From the NCBI GenBank assembly GCA_019918135.1, contig WBZZ01004660.1, positions 38,501 to 102,500 on the forward strand: 64,000 bases of DNA. The letters are read 5' to 3'. Under the pieces are notes generated by a model. The model made no database searches. It was not told where the DNA came from and saw only the letters and a list, made by a program, of their open reading frames with translations. A program made the translations under genes and the position numbers. The stretch comes from Paulinella micropora. Lineage: Eukaryota; Cercozoa; Imbricatea; Euglyphida; Paulinellidae. Positions 32,687-42,400 of the stretch are shown one piece after another (positions within the stretch are counted from its first letter, which is position 1; the number at the start of each line of letters is the position of its first letter).

Positions 32687-34213
32687 TTAGTTTCTAGTAA
32701 TGGTGCCATTCTTAACATTTACTTCTTGCTGAGTTACGACAAATGTGTAATGATTGGCCGCAATATTAGCAGTGGTAGCAATAAACTCCCATCGTCGCTC
32801 GGTGTCTAGACTTAATCCGCTGATTTCATTTTGGTCCTTGCTCCAACTTGGACGGGTATTGTAAAAGCTATCGCACCAAAACCAGTTGTATTGATAAACA
32901 TTGCTATTCATCAAAGAAGAGCCTTCCAACTTCGGCTTAAGATACATATAGTCTTCTAGTTTTCCAGTTTGACAATCAACATTGAATTCTTGAAGTCGTG
33001 CTCCGTCTAGTGTGGTATAAAAAGTTTGGACCTTAGCACCGAGCAGGTTGCTATTGTCATAAGCAGTGTTCTTATTTTCGGTCGTATTGAAAACAGAGTG
33101 ATAAATTTTCTTAATTCGCCGTCCGTGGCCTCTGTCAAATCTAAGTATAACATTTTGAGAAGTTGAAGCGAGCCCGACTGTGTTTTTATACAAATAAGAA
33201 TAATCAATGTTGAAGCTCATACCTTCGGGGCTCATAATCTTCTGTTGAATTGATTGAACGACATCGGGGTTAGTCTCGACAGCTAAGAACAGGCTGAGAT
33301 TAGTAATAGTAACATTCGAATCCGCCACCGCAACAGTGCCACCAGCAGTAGAAAGAGCATCATTGTTATAATAAAAGATTTTGGGTGTCTGTTGCCAAAC
33401 AATCCGCAAAGTCAAAATTTCTGGAAACATAATAGTTTTATCCAGAGCAAAAATAGTATTGTAAAGCATGCCAAGATTAATCTTAACATTAACACTCGGG
33501 CTGGCATTGCCAATAGTTCCAGCTGAGAAATACTTAGCCTCATTAAAAGCAACATTAACGAACTTACTCGTGCCAGTCTCATTCGCAATAAGGGTATCAT
33601 CGTGTCGGCGGGCATTTGTGGTGGGTTGTGCCATCCAAGCCTTTAATGCGGCCTGAACCTGAGCCTTAGCAACATCAATACCAGTATCAATTTGCCCCGC
33701 CGCATTTCCTGCTACTGCCGAACCAGCCAATGCTGTTTGCAATTCGGCCAACCTTGTAGCATCGCTAGCGGGTTGAAATGTAGTTGTAGCATTACACTTT
33801 TGAAGCATACAACCAGCTCCACTTCCATTGTCGTGGTTTTCCAAAGCGAGTAAATCATCAATGGAGGTTTCGGGTTTCCAAATCATCTTTGTGATATTTC
33901 CGACTTCGTTAATGTCGCAAAGATAAACACCACCTCTCGTAATCAATTGAATCTGCCTAATTGGGGCCAGGCAATCCATAAAGCATTTATTGTAGTTTGC
34001 CGCCTTCGCCTCTGGGGCATAAGTAAAACTCAAAACAGAGCGAGACAAGTTAAACGGACGGCTTATAAGGTTAAAGTTGCTTTCCTGTCCTCCCGCGGTA
34101 GACACAGTGACAGTAATAGAACCCTCACGAGGGGTAAGCTTATTCAAACGATAAGAAGCACTGATGTAGTCAGTCCTGCTGAAATCTAGTTCGCCTCCGT
34201 GTTGTGTGGGCAT
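32687..34213 (-). CDS. MCP: Major capsid protein, double jelly-roll type
   Basis: 508 aa, intact, the best preserved viral gene. The N-terminal part FSRTDYISASYRLN, SRPFNLSRSVLSFTY, DCLAPIRQIQLITRGGVYLCDINEV has the RSVLSF and IRQI-RGG-YL-D-NEV signature of Polinton/PLV capsids. Further on: FDRGHGRRIKKIYHSVFN and YNWFWCDSF. The size agrees with double jelly-roll capsid proteins that form trimeric hexon-like capsomers. The penton gene lies directly upstream on the same strand, the usual Polinton pairing. Promoter-like TATATA at 34240-34247. Confidence 0.85.
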   Translation of the reverse strand: MPTQHGGELDFSRTDYISASYRLNKLTPREGSITVTVSTAGGQESNFNLISRPFNLSRSVLSFTYAPEAKAANYNKCFMDCLAPIRQIQLITRGGVYLCDINEVGNITKMIWKPETSIDDLLALENHDNGSGAGCMLQKCNATTTFQPASDATRLAELQTALAGSAVAGNAAGQIDTGIDVAKAQVQAALKAWMAQPTTNARRHDDTLIANETGTSKFVNVAFNEAKYFSAGTIGNASPSVNVKINLGMLYNTIFALDKTIMFPEILTLRIVWQQTPKIFYYNNDALSTAGGTVAVADSNVTITNLSLFLAVETNPDVVQSIQQKIMSPEGMSFNIDYSYLYKNTVGLASTSQNVILRFDRGHGRRIKKIYHSVFNTTENKNTAYDNSNLLGAKVQTFYTTLDGARLQEFNVDCQTGKLEDYMYLKPKLEGSSLMNSNVYQYNWFWCDSFYNTRPSWSKDQNEISGLSLDTERRWEFIATTANIAANHYTFVVTQQEVNVKNGTITRN

Positions 34214-34237
34214 TTCGTTTTTTCAGTTTTTGGTTGT

Positions 34238-34251
34238 CCTATATATTTTAA
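34238..34251 (-). promoter_or_regulatory. TATATA-type promoter of the capsid gene
   Basis: On the minus strand AAAATATATAGGA lies about 25 bases before the capsid ATG. Similar A/T-TATATA-G boxes precede other PLV genes. Confidence 0.5.
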
Positions 34252-34272
34252 TATGAGAAAAAAATTAATTAA

Positions 34273-35086
34273 TTACCTAGATTTGAGTAGATTAAAAAAT
34301 GATGTAAATAAATTAAAATAATTCGTCTCGCGGTAAATCAAAAATGTCATTACAACACCCAAACCGTTTAGGTTAATTGGTTGGTCGTTTTCGTCAGTCA
34401 AGTAAAACCGATACACGTTGCTTGAACTAGTAGATAACCGTTTGCCGTATTCACTACCCGAGCCGTCGTAGATAACAGAGCCGAACGGGATTTCATTAGC
34501 TGTGTATATTTCTTGGAGCACGTGATTATCACCTTCCCCAACGAGGTCGCTTTGTAGATACAATGTTTTTTCACCTGTCAAGATTATGACATTTGGTGAC
34601 CTCAGTGTATTATTAGCAAAGAAATAAGTAGAAGACCGCTCAAACCCCATAATTTCGTGGATGCGAGTTTCGTCGTCAAATACAAACCGCGGTTGAATGT
34701 TAATAGGATTCTTCGCTACGGTGAATAATAGCTTACCGTCTTCGGGGTCGGTGTTTGTGTTGTTGCTTGTTATTGTGTATGTATAGTCGTTCGGGCTGCC
34801 TGCTGTTAGCACCTCGGCCAGCTTATTTTTTAAGTTGTTCATTGTGTAGTTGCCCTCGGGTATCGTAATGACAGCCTCATTACCGTTCTCACTCAGAATA
34901 AAAGTATTGTAAGGACTTGCCACAGAGTAATACGATTTCGGCATAGATATGTAAAATTTTACAATGGGTTGGGTTGTCTAGCGATTTCATATCAATGGAG
35001 TGAGTGAAATCACTGTCCGTGCCGTTTATCCTATTTTTGCTGTTGACATAGTAAATGTTAGAGTTCCTTCCTCCTCTATATTCCAT
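34273..35086 (-). pseudogene. Penton / minor capsid protein (one frameshift)
   Basis: The N-terminal part starts at 35086: MEYRGGRNSNIYYVNSKNR then GTDSDFTHSID. The frame shifts by one base near 34945-34975 and continues with SYYSVASPYNTFILSENG, ITIPEGNYTMNNLKNKL, a variable middle, then LYLQSDLVGEGDNHVLQEIY, SNVYRFYLTDENDQPINLNG and VVMTFLIYRE. These motifs are those of the single jelly-roll minor capsid (penton) protein found beside the capsid gene in PLVs. The frameshift separates the leader from the jelly roll, so the product is disabled. Confidence 0.75.
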
Positions 35087-35108
35087 TGCACCTCCGGTTT
35101 TTGGTGTT

Positions 35109-35117
35109 CGTATATAA
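35109..35117 (-). promoter_or_regulatory. TATATA-type promoter of the penton gene
   Basis: Minus strand CATTATATACGAACACC lies about 25 bases upstream of the ATG at 35086, in the same relative position as the capsid promoter. Confidence 0.45.
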
Positions 35118-35145
35118 TGAAAAAATATATTTTTGTTTTAATTAC

Positions 35146-35889
35146 CTAGATAAATGTATTAAATCCCTCACCATCTCCATACCCATTCTGTGCTTTCAAC
35201 TCCTCCGCTTCTTCTTCTTTTAAGTCTGTGAAACCCGAACTAAATTTGAACCTATTACCTTTCGCCCGCTCTAACAAAAACCTCATACTATGCCACCCGC
35301 AGGTATCTGTTGTGTTGCTTTGGTTTTTAACTTGATTAACCTTCATAAGCAGATAAGTACTCGGCTTACTCTTGTTCATAAGTTGTTTCATTTGGTGTAG
35401 AAATAGCTCAGTCGGCTTATACAGTGCGAGAGGGTCATATATCTCTATACTTCTATCGCCGTCTAATGAGCAGTAAACAGCAATCCAATGTGAGCCTGGT
35501 TGACTAGACTTATCCAAGTTCATAATAAATCCATAATTCTTTCTTTTTTCTGGTTTAAGTTTGTTTATTTCGTCGCTGGCTACCGTCCCCAAATACCAAT
35601 CATATTTCATAATGTTTTCTATTTCATCCGTCATTAATCCTCTTCCCTCCCCCTCTTGCTGTGGTTGAATTGTGTCGGTGGTGGTGTCGGGCGTGGGTTC
35701 GGTGGTGGTGTCGGTGGTGGTATCGGGTGCGGTTTCTGGGGCTGGCGGTTGAACTTCCTCTACATCGGGGGTGGGCTGTGGAACTTCCTCGGTTGGTTGA
35801 ATACCGAGATTATTTGAAACTTGATTTTTTATATTTGGGTCACTTCTCATTTCGTTTACTAAGTTATTTACATAATCCTTCTTCTTCAT
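35146..35889 (-). CDS. Adenain-like (Ulp1 fold) cysteine protease
   Basis: 247 aa, intact. A Pro/Thr-rich linker (about residues 35-80) precedes the catalytic domain: GSHWIAVY with the catalytic His (~133), IEIYDPLA with the Asp (~152) and DTCGWHSMRFL with the nucleophilic Cys (~197). The spacing is that of adenovirus maturation proteases and Ulp1/SENP enzymes. In Polintons and virophages it matures virion proteins. It lies between the penton and the coiled-coil gene, all on the minus strand. A Trp/Arg-rich frame on the other strand is the shadow of the linker. Confidence 0.85.
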   Translation of the reverse strand: MKKKDYVNNLVNEMRSDPNIKNQVSNNLGIQPTEEVPQPTPDVEEVQPPAPETAPDTTTDTTTEPTPDTTTDTIQPQQEGEGRGLMTDEIENIMKYDWYLGTVASDEINKLKPEKRKNYGFIMNLDKSSQPGSHWIAVYCSLDGDRSIEIYDPLALYKPTELFLHQMKQLMNKSKPSTYLLMKVNQVKNQSNTTDTCGWHSMRFLLERAKGNRFKFSSGFTDLKEEEAEELKAQNGYGDGEGFNTFI

Positions 35890-35987
35890 TTTTTTCTGTA
35901 TTTGCCCTTCTTTAAATATTTCTTAATTGTTGCTATTGTAAAAAGTTTGTGGATTAATTCCTCAATCGTTCTTGGTCCAGCACCAGC

Positions 35988-37155
35988 TTAGTTTATTCGC
36001 AAATAATCAGCGAGTTTCTTTCTCATTTCATTCTGGTCTATTCCTAAATCAATACCTTCATCTACTATAACTTGTGCCATACCCGCAGTCGCGTGTTTTC
36101 CTTTAACTTTTTTTGGTGGTGGTTTGCCCCGAGCTTTCATTTCTTTTTCCAAAGCAGGGCCCAAAGTTTTGGGTATATCCAATTTTGGATACTTGTAATC
36201 ATTTCTTAAACCTGCGGATATGTATGATATTTTATCTTTAATTTCAAAGTGTTTCGCTTTAGCCTCCGCTCGTTTTTTTTCTTGTTCTAATTCTTTTTTA
36301 TATTGTTTTTGCTCATCTGCTGATTGGGCATCGGCTATCGCTTTCTCTATTCCTTTACCAAGTTTGTCAAATTCTCTTTGCTCAAGCTTTTAATAAATTT
36401 AGTTGTAAAGCCCGCTTTCTTCATTAATTCAATGTATTTTTCTTTTAATTCTTTTTCAGCCTTTTTCTCTTCTTTTGTTTTCAATGGCATCTGTTTTTCT
36501 TCTGGTGCTTGTGGTGCTTGTGGTGGTCCTAGTTGTGGTGCTTGGGGTGGTGCTTGTGGTGGTCCTAGTTGTGGTCCTAGTTGTGGTGCTTGTGGTGGTC
36601 CTAGTTGTGGTGCTTGGGGTGGTGCTTGTGGTGGCGGTTGTGTGATATATTGAGGGTTGAACTGTGGTGGTGGTAATAGCATTAAATTATTTTTTCTATA
36701 TTGTTCAAATTTTACATCCTCTATAAGGTTTTGCTCTCTGTTCGCCTCCCTTATTAATTCTTCTTGTCTTTCCTTCATTTCCGCATTCTCCTTCCTCTCC
36801 ATTCTTTTCTTCTCATCTTCTGCCTGTTCTCTTTACTTCTTTTCCTTTTCCTCCTGCTCGTGTATTAGTTCATATTTTTTCAGCAGGTTGTTTTGTATCT
36901 GGTTGCGGTTCTCGTGTTCAAGGCGATTGAATTCGGACTTAACTATTCGCTCTTTGTACGACCCCGCCGTTTGGGCTTGTTCATATATTTCAGAAACAGT
37001 TTAACGATTTGAAGTGTTGAAAGGTCGTTCGTTTTCTCGCCAAAGTTGAGATATGCTCGTTTGCCTTTCACTTTGATATATGGTCGGCCATCTTTGGTTC
37101 TGTATATCCTCGGCGGTCGTTGTTTAAGTTTCTTCCGCAGTTTTTTTACAACCAT
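35988..37155 (-). pseudogene. Basic-N-terminus coiled-coil virion-type protein (broken)
   Basis: From MVVKKLRKKLKQRPPR at 37155, a short basic leader with YIKVKGKRAYLNFG leads to a helical region (LEHENRNQIQNNLLKKYEL), a Pro/Gln-rich tract (repeated PPQAPQLG, 36500-36640), a Lys/Glu coiled coil (KKELEQEKKRAEAKAKH) and an end ILRIN-like segment KKLADYLRIN. Three breaks: a frame change near 36950, TAA at about 36834, and a frameshift near 36390. It is flanked by virion genes on the same strand; a structural or scaffold role is likely but unproven. Confidence 0.5.
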
Positions 37156-37214
37156 CGTATATGTTAGAGAAAAAAATAATAACATAATTTACATTTGAAT
37201 CCGCCTGTGGGGTT

Positions 37215-37232
37215 GTAGGGGTTTACCCCTAC
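37215..37232 (-). terminator. Gene-end hairpin GTAGGGGT/ACCCCTAC
   Basis: A perfect 8-bp stem with a two-base centre, about 15 bases after the stop of the 37247-37531 gene. Confidence 0.6.
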
Positions 37233-37246
37233 CGAAACTTGACGGC

Positions 37247-37531
37247 TCATCCTCGTTGCTTGCCGTATCCTTGCTTCATCGCGGCCTTCGCTACACGGTC
37301 CGCATAAGGAACTCCGACATCGCTAAGAAAAGTAGCACCCCTTGAAATCAATTGGTTCTTCTTGATAAACCTATTAGCATCCACTATCGCTTTTCCGACC
37401 TTCGCCCAATTAACTTTGCCTCCTGTTTGTTTCTTTTTTGATTTTCTTTTCCCTCCTGCTTGTGGCATTGAAGGATTGTAGCTGATATTGTATCCCGATG
37501 GTTGTGAAATAATCACTGGTGATGTTGGCAT
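37247..37531 (-). CDS. Small basic Gly/Lys-rich virion-type protein
   Basis: 94 aa, intact. Layout: a hydrophilic N-terminus, a GGKRKSKKKQTGGKVNW basic patch, an amphipathic helix (VGKAIVDANRFIKKNQLIS) and a basic end YGKQRG. Proteins of this layout are common beside capsid and ATPase genes of PLVs and recall small DNA-binding core or membrane-active virion peptides; that parallel is by layout only. TATATA box at 37587-37597. Confidence 0.5.
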   Translation of the reverse strand: MPTSPVIISQPSGYNISYNPSMPQAGGKRKSKKKQTGGKVNWAKVGKAIVDANRFIKKNQLISRGATFLSDVGVPYADRVAKAAMKQGYGKQRG

Positions 37532-37585
37532 GTAGGGACACCCTACGACCCGACTTTTTTGGTGAAGCTTTTTTTCAAAAAAGGT
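37532..37585 (-). terminator. Two stem-loops 3' of the packaging ATPase gene
   Basis: GTAGGG/CCCTAC at 37532-37546, and a T/A-rich stem (CTTTTTT...AAAAAAGG) at 37553-37585. They separate the ATPase stop (37625) from the next gene on the minus strand. Confidence 0.5.
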
Positions 37586-37586
37586 T

Positions 37587-37597
37587 CCTATATATAG
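37587..37597 (-). promoter_or_regulatory. TATATA-type promoter of the small basic protein gene
   Basis: Minus strand ACTATATATAGGAACC, about 55 bases before the ATG at 37531. Confidence 0.45.
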
Positions 37598-37624
37598 TTC
37601 TAAAAAAAATAAATAATAATAAAA

Positions 37625-38472
37625 TTACTTTAAACGAATATTGAAGTTCTTTCGTAATTCATCAGATACTGCATCAACATACAAAAAGTTAAACCTCTCT
37701 TTCGTCGCCTCGTGATATTTTTGAATGAAGTATTCAAGGTCGTAGCCAAGGTCCAAATGTTTATACACAAGCTCAATTTTATCCTGAGACTGTCCAGGAA
37801 AAATAAGAAGGTAGTCCAGCTGTTTAATCGCCTCAGGTTTTAGATCGTTTAGGTACTGCGAGCTCATAATCACCTTTGACTTGTAGTGTCTATTTTTTTT
37901 CAACAGGTCGCTCACGGACTTATCCCTTAAACACGACTTCGGGAGTTTATACTTAACCTGAGCCGAGGTCATCAAGAACAAACACGACTTCGGGAGTTTA
38001 TACTTAGACGGTCTCTGTGGCTTCTCTTCTCCCTCCTGCTTCTTCTTTTCCTCTTTACCAAAATAAAGAAACTTCGGCTTCGGTTCTTCTTTCTCGTCCC
38101 GCACAACCTCGCCTTCTTCTTGCTCTTCGTCAGGTTTATTCAGCTTGTCTAACTCGTAATCAATCACACTGTATCCGTCCGTTTTCAAATATGTGTATAT
38201 CGCCATCGGGTTCCCCTTTTTCTTGAAGTGCTTAACCATTTCTTTGTAAATGTGGTCTTTGTGTATCGTGCTGGCTATAATAACAATCCTTGTTTTTCTG
38301 TCAGTCGTTCGTTTCAGGATTTCGAACAGTGCGGTCGTCTTACCACTCTTCTTGCGAGCGAGAAGAAAAATATTGGCATACGGTTCATCAAATAACTTAT
38401 ATCCTTTGCCAACTTGTCTCCATCTCCGTTTTGCTTGACTGGTTTCACCTTTACATTATTGATTTTTTCCAT
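37625..38472 (-). pseudogene. Genome-packaging ATPase (FtsK/HerA, A32-like), frameshifted with an internal duplication
   Basis: Reading from ATG 38472 the frame shifts almost at once; the other frame gives NIFLLARKKSGKTTALFEI with the Walker A (KKSGKT), then RIVIIASTIHKDHIYKEM. The Walker B (FVLDDLGSG) is out of frame at about 37960, between two copies of a ~25-bp segment (37931-37955 and 37983-38007, acacgacttcgggagttta). The C-terminal part KVIMSSQYLNDLKPEAI matches the sensor region of this family. The intact enzyme pumps DNA into preformed capsids. Promoter-like TATATA at 38474-38485. Confidence 0.75.
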
Positions 38473-38473
38473 C

Positions 38474-38485
38474 GCTATATATTTT
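38474..38485 (-). promoter_or_regulatory. TATATA-type promoter of the ATPase gene
   Basis: Minus strand AAAAATATATAGCGATGG: the box is only a few bases from the ATG, consistent with a very short leader. Confidence 0.45.
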
Positions 38486-38487
38486 TA

Positions 38488-38910
38488 TCAGGCTAGAAAT
38501 TCTAAACAAATAACAATTCTTCCAGCTAGTTGGTCAGTTTCAATACTGCCATTGTCTGTTTTAAGCACTCTAAAACTGTATTGTCCATCGGTCCAATTAA
38601 TAATACCTAAGTTGTAGCTAAGATTGGAAATGTTCGCAGTGTTGCTATCAGCGAATGTGCCAATAATCCCAATGCGGTCCATATAAAGGATTTTTGTTTT
38701 CGTCTCCGTCACATCATTCATATAGTGGATAAACTTAACATTCATTCTAGTCGGGGTAAAGTTCAATTTAATGGTTTTGTCAAATGTCTGGCTACCATTA
38801 ACCCCTCCTGGAAAATCATTACTTAGAAAAATAATCTTTTGGAATTTATAGTCCGCCATACCGTTTTGCAAACGTAGCTTTGCAATGTTGCCCTCTATAC
38901 TAATCTTCAT
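38488..38910 (-). CDS. Uncharacterised PLV protein, 140 aa
   Basis: Intact; beta-rich (KISIEGNIAKLRLQNG, LNFTPTRMNVKFIHYMND, YSFRVLKTDNG). No family recognised. It lies between the ATPase and a small membrane protein, all virion-type genes on the minus strand. A 26-bp palindrome-like repeat (38862-38887) lies inside its first codons. Confidence 0.5.
   Translation of the reverse strand: MKISIEGNIAKLRLQNGMADYKFQKIIFLSNDFPGGVNGSQTFDKTIKLNFTPTRMNVKFIHYMNDVTETKTKILYMDRIGIIGTFADSNTANISNLSYNLGIINWTDGQYSFRVLKTDNGSIETDQLAGRIVICLEFLA
38862..38887 (-). repeat. 26-bp palindrome-like motif, copy 2
   Basis: Reads cattgcaaagctacgtttgc and onward on the minus strand; identical over 26 bases to the copy at 45435. 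Inside the coding start of the 38488-38910 gene. Confidence 0.7.
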
Positions 38911-38937
38911 AAACTTTTTATTAATTAATATTTCTGC

Positions 38938-39148
38938 TCGGACTGCCTGCGATTTCTATTCACGGGTCAGTGTTAAAAAAAATGAAAGTTGTGTGTGGTG
39001 TATTCAAAAAGGAATAGAAACAAAATTTAAATGTGTGTATAAACATTTTAGTGATTGGTGTGTTAGTTTTGATGAAGCCATTCCGCTAATCTGTGCTGGT
39101 GATGCTTCTTGGTATAAAACTCAACTATATGAATGTTCATTTCTTTGA
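38938..39148 (+). CDS. Doubtful small Cys-containing ORF
   Basis: Open plus-strand frame in the gap between two minus-strand genes, containing NESCVWCIQKG, FKCVYKHFSDWCVSF and YECSFL. Five or more Cys and many aromatic residues are unusual for a chance frame, but there is no family match and no clear start. Alternatively a non-coding gap. Confidence 0.25.
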
Positions 39149-39484
39149 ACTAGATGGGCTAGGAAGGCAGATACCGATAAGTAAGGTCAAAATACCGACA
39201 TAAGTGTTGGCTGTCTCGCACGGTAAGTTCTTTTCAGATAACCTCACGATACAAAGGGTTATAATCGCGATAATGATACCCATTTGAAACAGATACTTAA
39301 TAAGTCGGCTGTCAGTTGGCCTGTTTTTTATACAACAACAATTCCAGTTGTCTTCCAATTCGTGCTCTACTTTTTTTTCTTCATTCTTCAACGAAATATC
39401 CAAAACACGATTTTTCAACTCTGGTGTTAGTTCTCCATCTGCCATATCAATGAGTGGAGGTGGAGGGTGTAATCTAGGTGGCAT
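39137..39484 (-). CDS. Small membrane protein with two helices
   Basis: 115 aa, intact. A Pro-rich start (MPPRLHPPPP), a charged segment, NWNCCCIKNRPTDSRLIKYLF, then two hydrophobic helices (MGIIIAIITLCIV and YVGILTLLIGICL) and a Ser/Lys tail. The Cys-Cys-Ile-Lys-x-Arg-Pro-Thr-Asp-Ser-Arg motif before the first helix is one I associate with small membrane proteins of algal viruses. It overlaps the end of the fibre gene by 11 bases. Confidence 0.55.
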   Translation of the reverse strand: MPPRLHPPPPLIDMADGELTPELKNRVLDISLKNEEKKVEHELEDNWNCCCIKNRPTDSRLIKYLFQMGIIIAIITLCIVRLSEKNLPCETANTYVGILTLLIGICLPSPSSSKK

Positions 39485-42400
39485 TGTTATTACGGATTTC
39501 TGCTAATTGGTTCGCTTGGTATTGTAATATATTAAGTAAAAGTTTGTTTTCTTTTTCTAAATTAACTACCTTTTCTGCCATGTGTTGAAAAGCACTAACC
39601 AGTATTGGTATAAATTCCATATATGATACTCCTTCAAGGATGCTTTTCCCGTCGTCTGCCTTCATTCCACTTTCAGATACAAATTCTGGAAATATTTTTT
39701 TAACCTCGTCGGCAATAAATCCGTGGCTCTTTTTTTCTTTTTTCTCGTCTGATTTCCAATAATATGAGCAACAATTAATTTTCATTAATTTCTCACAACA
39801 TCCCTCACAGTCTAGTGTTTTAATATCTGATTTTAATCTCCTGTCTGAACCAGACGACCATGTATTTGCTCCCGCAGTCAAATAAACATATCCTGTATTA
39901 TTCTCACCGTTTGATAATGAAGTCGTCCAAGCATGTAATAAACCACCTGTATTCATTACTACTGCATAATTTGAAGAAGCTCCTGCTTTCATAAATATTT
40001 GTGGGTTGGTCGTATTTGATGGTCTTTTTCTTAATGTTAAAAATCCGCTGGATGCTGTCGTCATGCTTGTATCACTCTGAGCATAGATAACTCCAGTCCC
40101 CCTCGCATAAAAATTTAAATCTTGATTGGTATTGCTTCCCGTAGCATATATTGAATTATAACCAAAACCAACTCCCTGTGTCCCGTTGCTGTGTCTGAAT
40201 TCAACACCAGCAGAAGATGCTCCAAGATTGGCTGTGACATATAACCCGACTGGTGTAGCATGAGACCCACTTCTTGCTTCTCCTCTTATATCTGCCGTGC
40301 TATTAACAACAAATATCCCAGCATTTGCCGTTATTGCCTTTGAAGCAGTAATTCCAGCATTACCAATTCTGAATAACTCATTTGTGGCACCATAGTAAAA
40401 TATGTGATTATCAGTTGTAGCATTAACATTGTACATCATTGTGTCTAGTTTAATACCAAATTCATTAAAAGCAGTCGTGGAGCCTGTTCCACCATCCCAC
40501 AAAACTAATTTGTTGTTTGTGTTTGTATATCCTCTATGAAAACACTTTTTCCAGCACCTACTACTATATTGTCGCTTGTTGTTAATGTTGTTGTTGATAT
40601 ACCCGCACTAGCCGTTATTAATCCTTTCGTCCATAAAGTCCCGTGTGCCCCATTTAATGACATTAACAATTGCTCATTAGAATTTTCCCACACAAAACCA
40701 TCCGACGAAGCAAAACCAGACCTAAATCTTACAGCAAAGCCTGAAATATCGTTGCCTGCAACCGCAGACCCTCCAGATAGACTTTTACCTGCCCCTGGTT
40801 GAGCCATATAAATCCCCCATCCTGCGTTGTCTGTATCCCACAGAAATATACCCTGTCCATTTCCTCCATATACTTTATTTTAAATAGATAACTTGCAACC
40901 GCCATCTGCTGTTGATAATCCGCTCGCCGTTAAAGTTGTTGTAGTCATGCCAGCAGTTGCCGTTAATGTAGTTCCCGTTATTGTTCCAGCACTTGTTATG
41001 TTGTTTGAGTTCATATCCAAAGCACCATAAAACCGCATACCGCCAGCATTGTTAAAACGGACAATGTCAGATGAAGCACTTTTATTATCCAAAAGTTTTG
41101 AAATATAAAGTCCCGCCCCTTTTGCATCAAATGCTACATTCGTAAATACATAACCTCGTTGGTTCGCGGTTCCGCTTGTAGCAGTATTTAGAGTAAATAA
41201 GAAATATTGATAATCTCCTGATGTCTGTGAAAAGAATATATCTCCTCCATTTTGGTTTAATATCTTCGCCCCTTTATATGTTATATTTCCGCCATTAATG
41301 ATAGTTTGATTATTAAAATCAGCCGTTTGTGTTAGAGTTAGATATTTTATCGCAGTGCTCGCCCCATTAAATGTTTTACTACCTGTTATGGTTTGGTCTG
41401 TTGTTAGTTTCACACAATTATCATCCAGATATTTCCTATTTACCGCTTCATTCGCATTTTGTGGTGCTCCTAGATTAACAATCCGACTACTATTACAATC
41501 TAAGCCAGTAGCATTAAACCACGAAACAATCGTCCCGTCAATAATAAAACTTATTTTTTTCGCAGAAATTTCAAAGTTGTAATATGTTGCAGTTTTCATA
41601 TCCAAACTAGCAATAGAACCAATATTACTTGTAGAATTGAAAACGATGAATGTGCCCTTTGTTGTTGAATTGATTGAATTTCCAGTAATTTCAACACCAC
41701 TGCTTTATGTCTTAATTCCTGCTATGGTTTGGTTTCCTGTTAGTTTCACGTTTTGCCCGTCTAATGTATCCACATAACTTTTGTTTGCTCCGTCCGTTGT
41801 TGCTGATGGTGTGGCTAAGTTTGTTATTTTGTTGTTATTCAAATTGAGTGTAGTGCCAGTTGCGGTTATAATTAATGTATTACCCGAATATAACTCTACA
41901 TACGAACCAGTTATTTGTATCGGATACCAAGTCGCTGTTGCTGTTTTTTGTGCTGCAATCATTCCTATTTTTGTATCAAAGGCTATACCGGTGCCGTCAA
42001 AAGTAGTAGGATTGGATGAACCACTTACTTCTAAAGTTGATGTAAATTTTTTATTTCCTGCTATGGTTTGGTCTCCGGTTAGTTTAACCACCGAAGTGTC
42101 AAGAGTAGAAACATCAACACCATCAACATTGCCTACATTCGTAATCGCAAAACCGCCCATATTCAAACTGCCCGTCATAGCCGTTGTGCCGTCCTTTGCT
42201 AATTTCGCATCGGTATATGCTTTTGTTGAAGCATCGCCGTCATAGAATGGTGCTGGAAGTCCGCTGATTGCTGTTGTGCTGTTAAAATTTAAAACATTGC
42301 CCGTCAATGTTATTCCACTCCCCGTGGTAGGAGCGAGGGTTATGGACGAACCAACAATAGATAGTGGATAGCCCGTTGCTCCACCTACCTCCGACGAATA

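Noticed and set aside
35661-35915. Trp/Arg-rich plus-strand ORF
   Set aside because: Antisense of the Pro/Thr linker of the viral protease.
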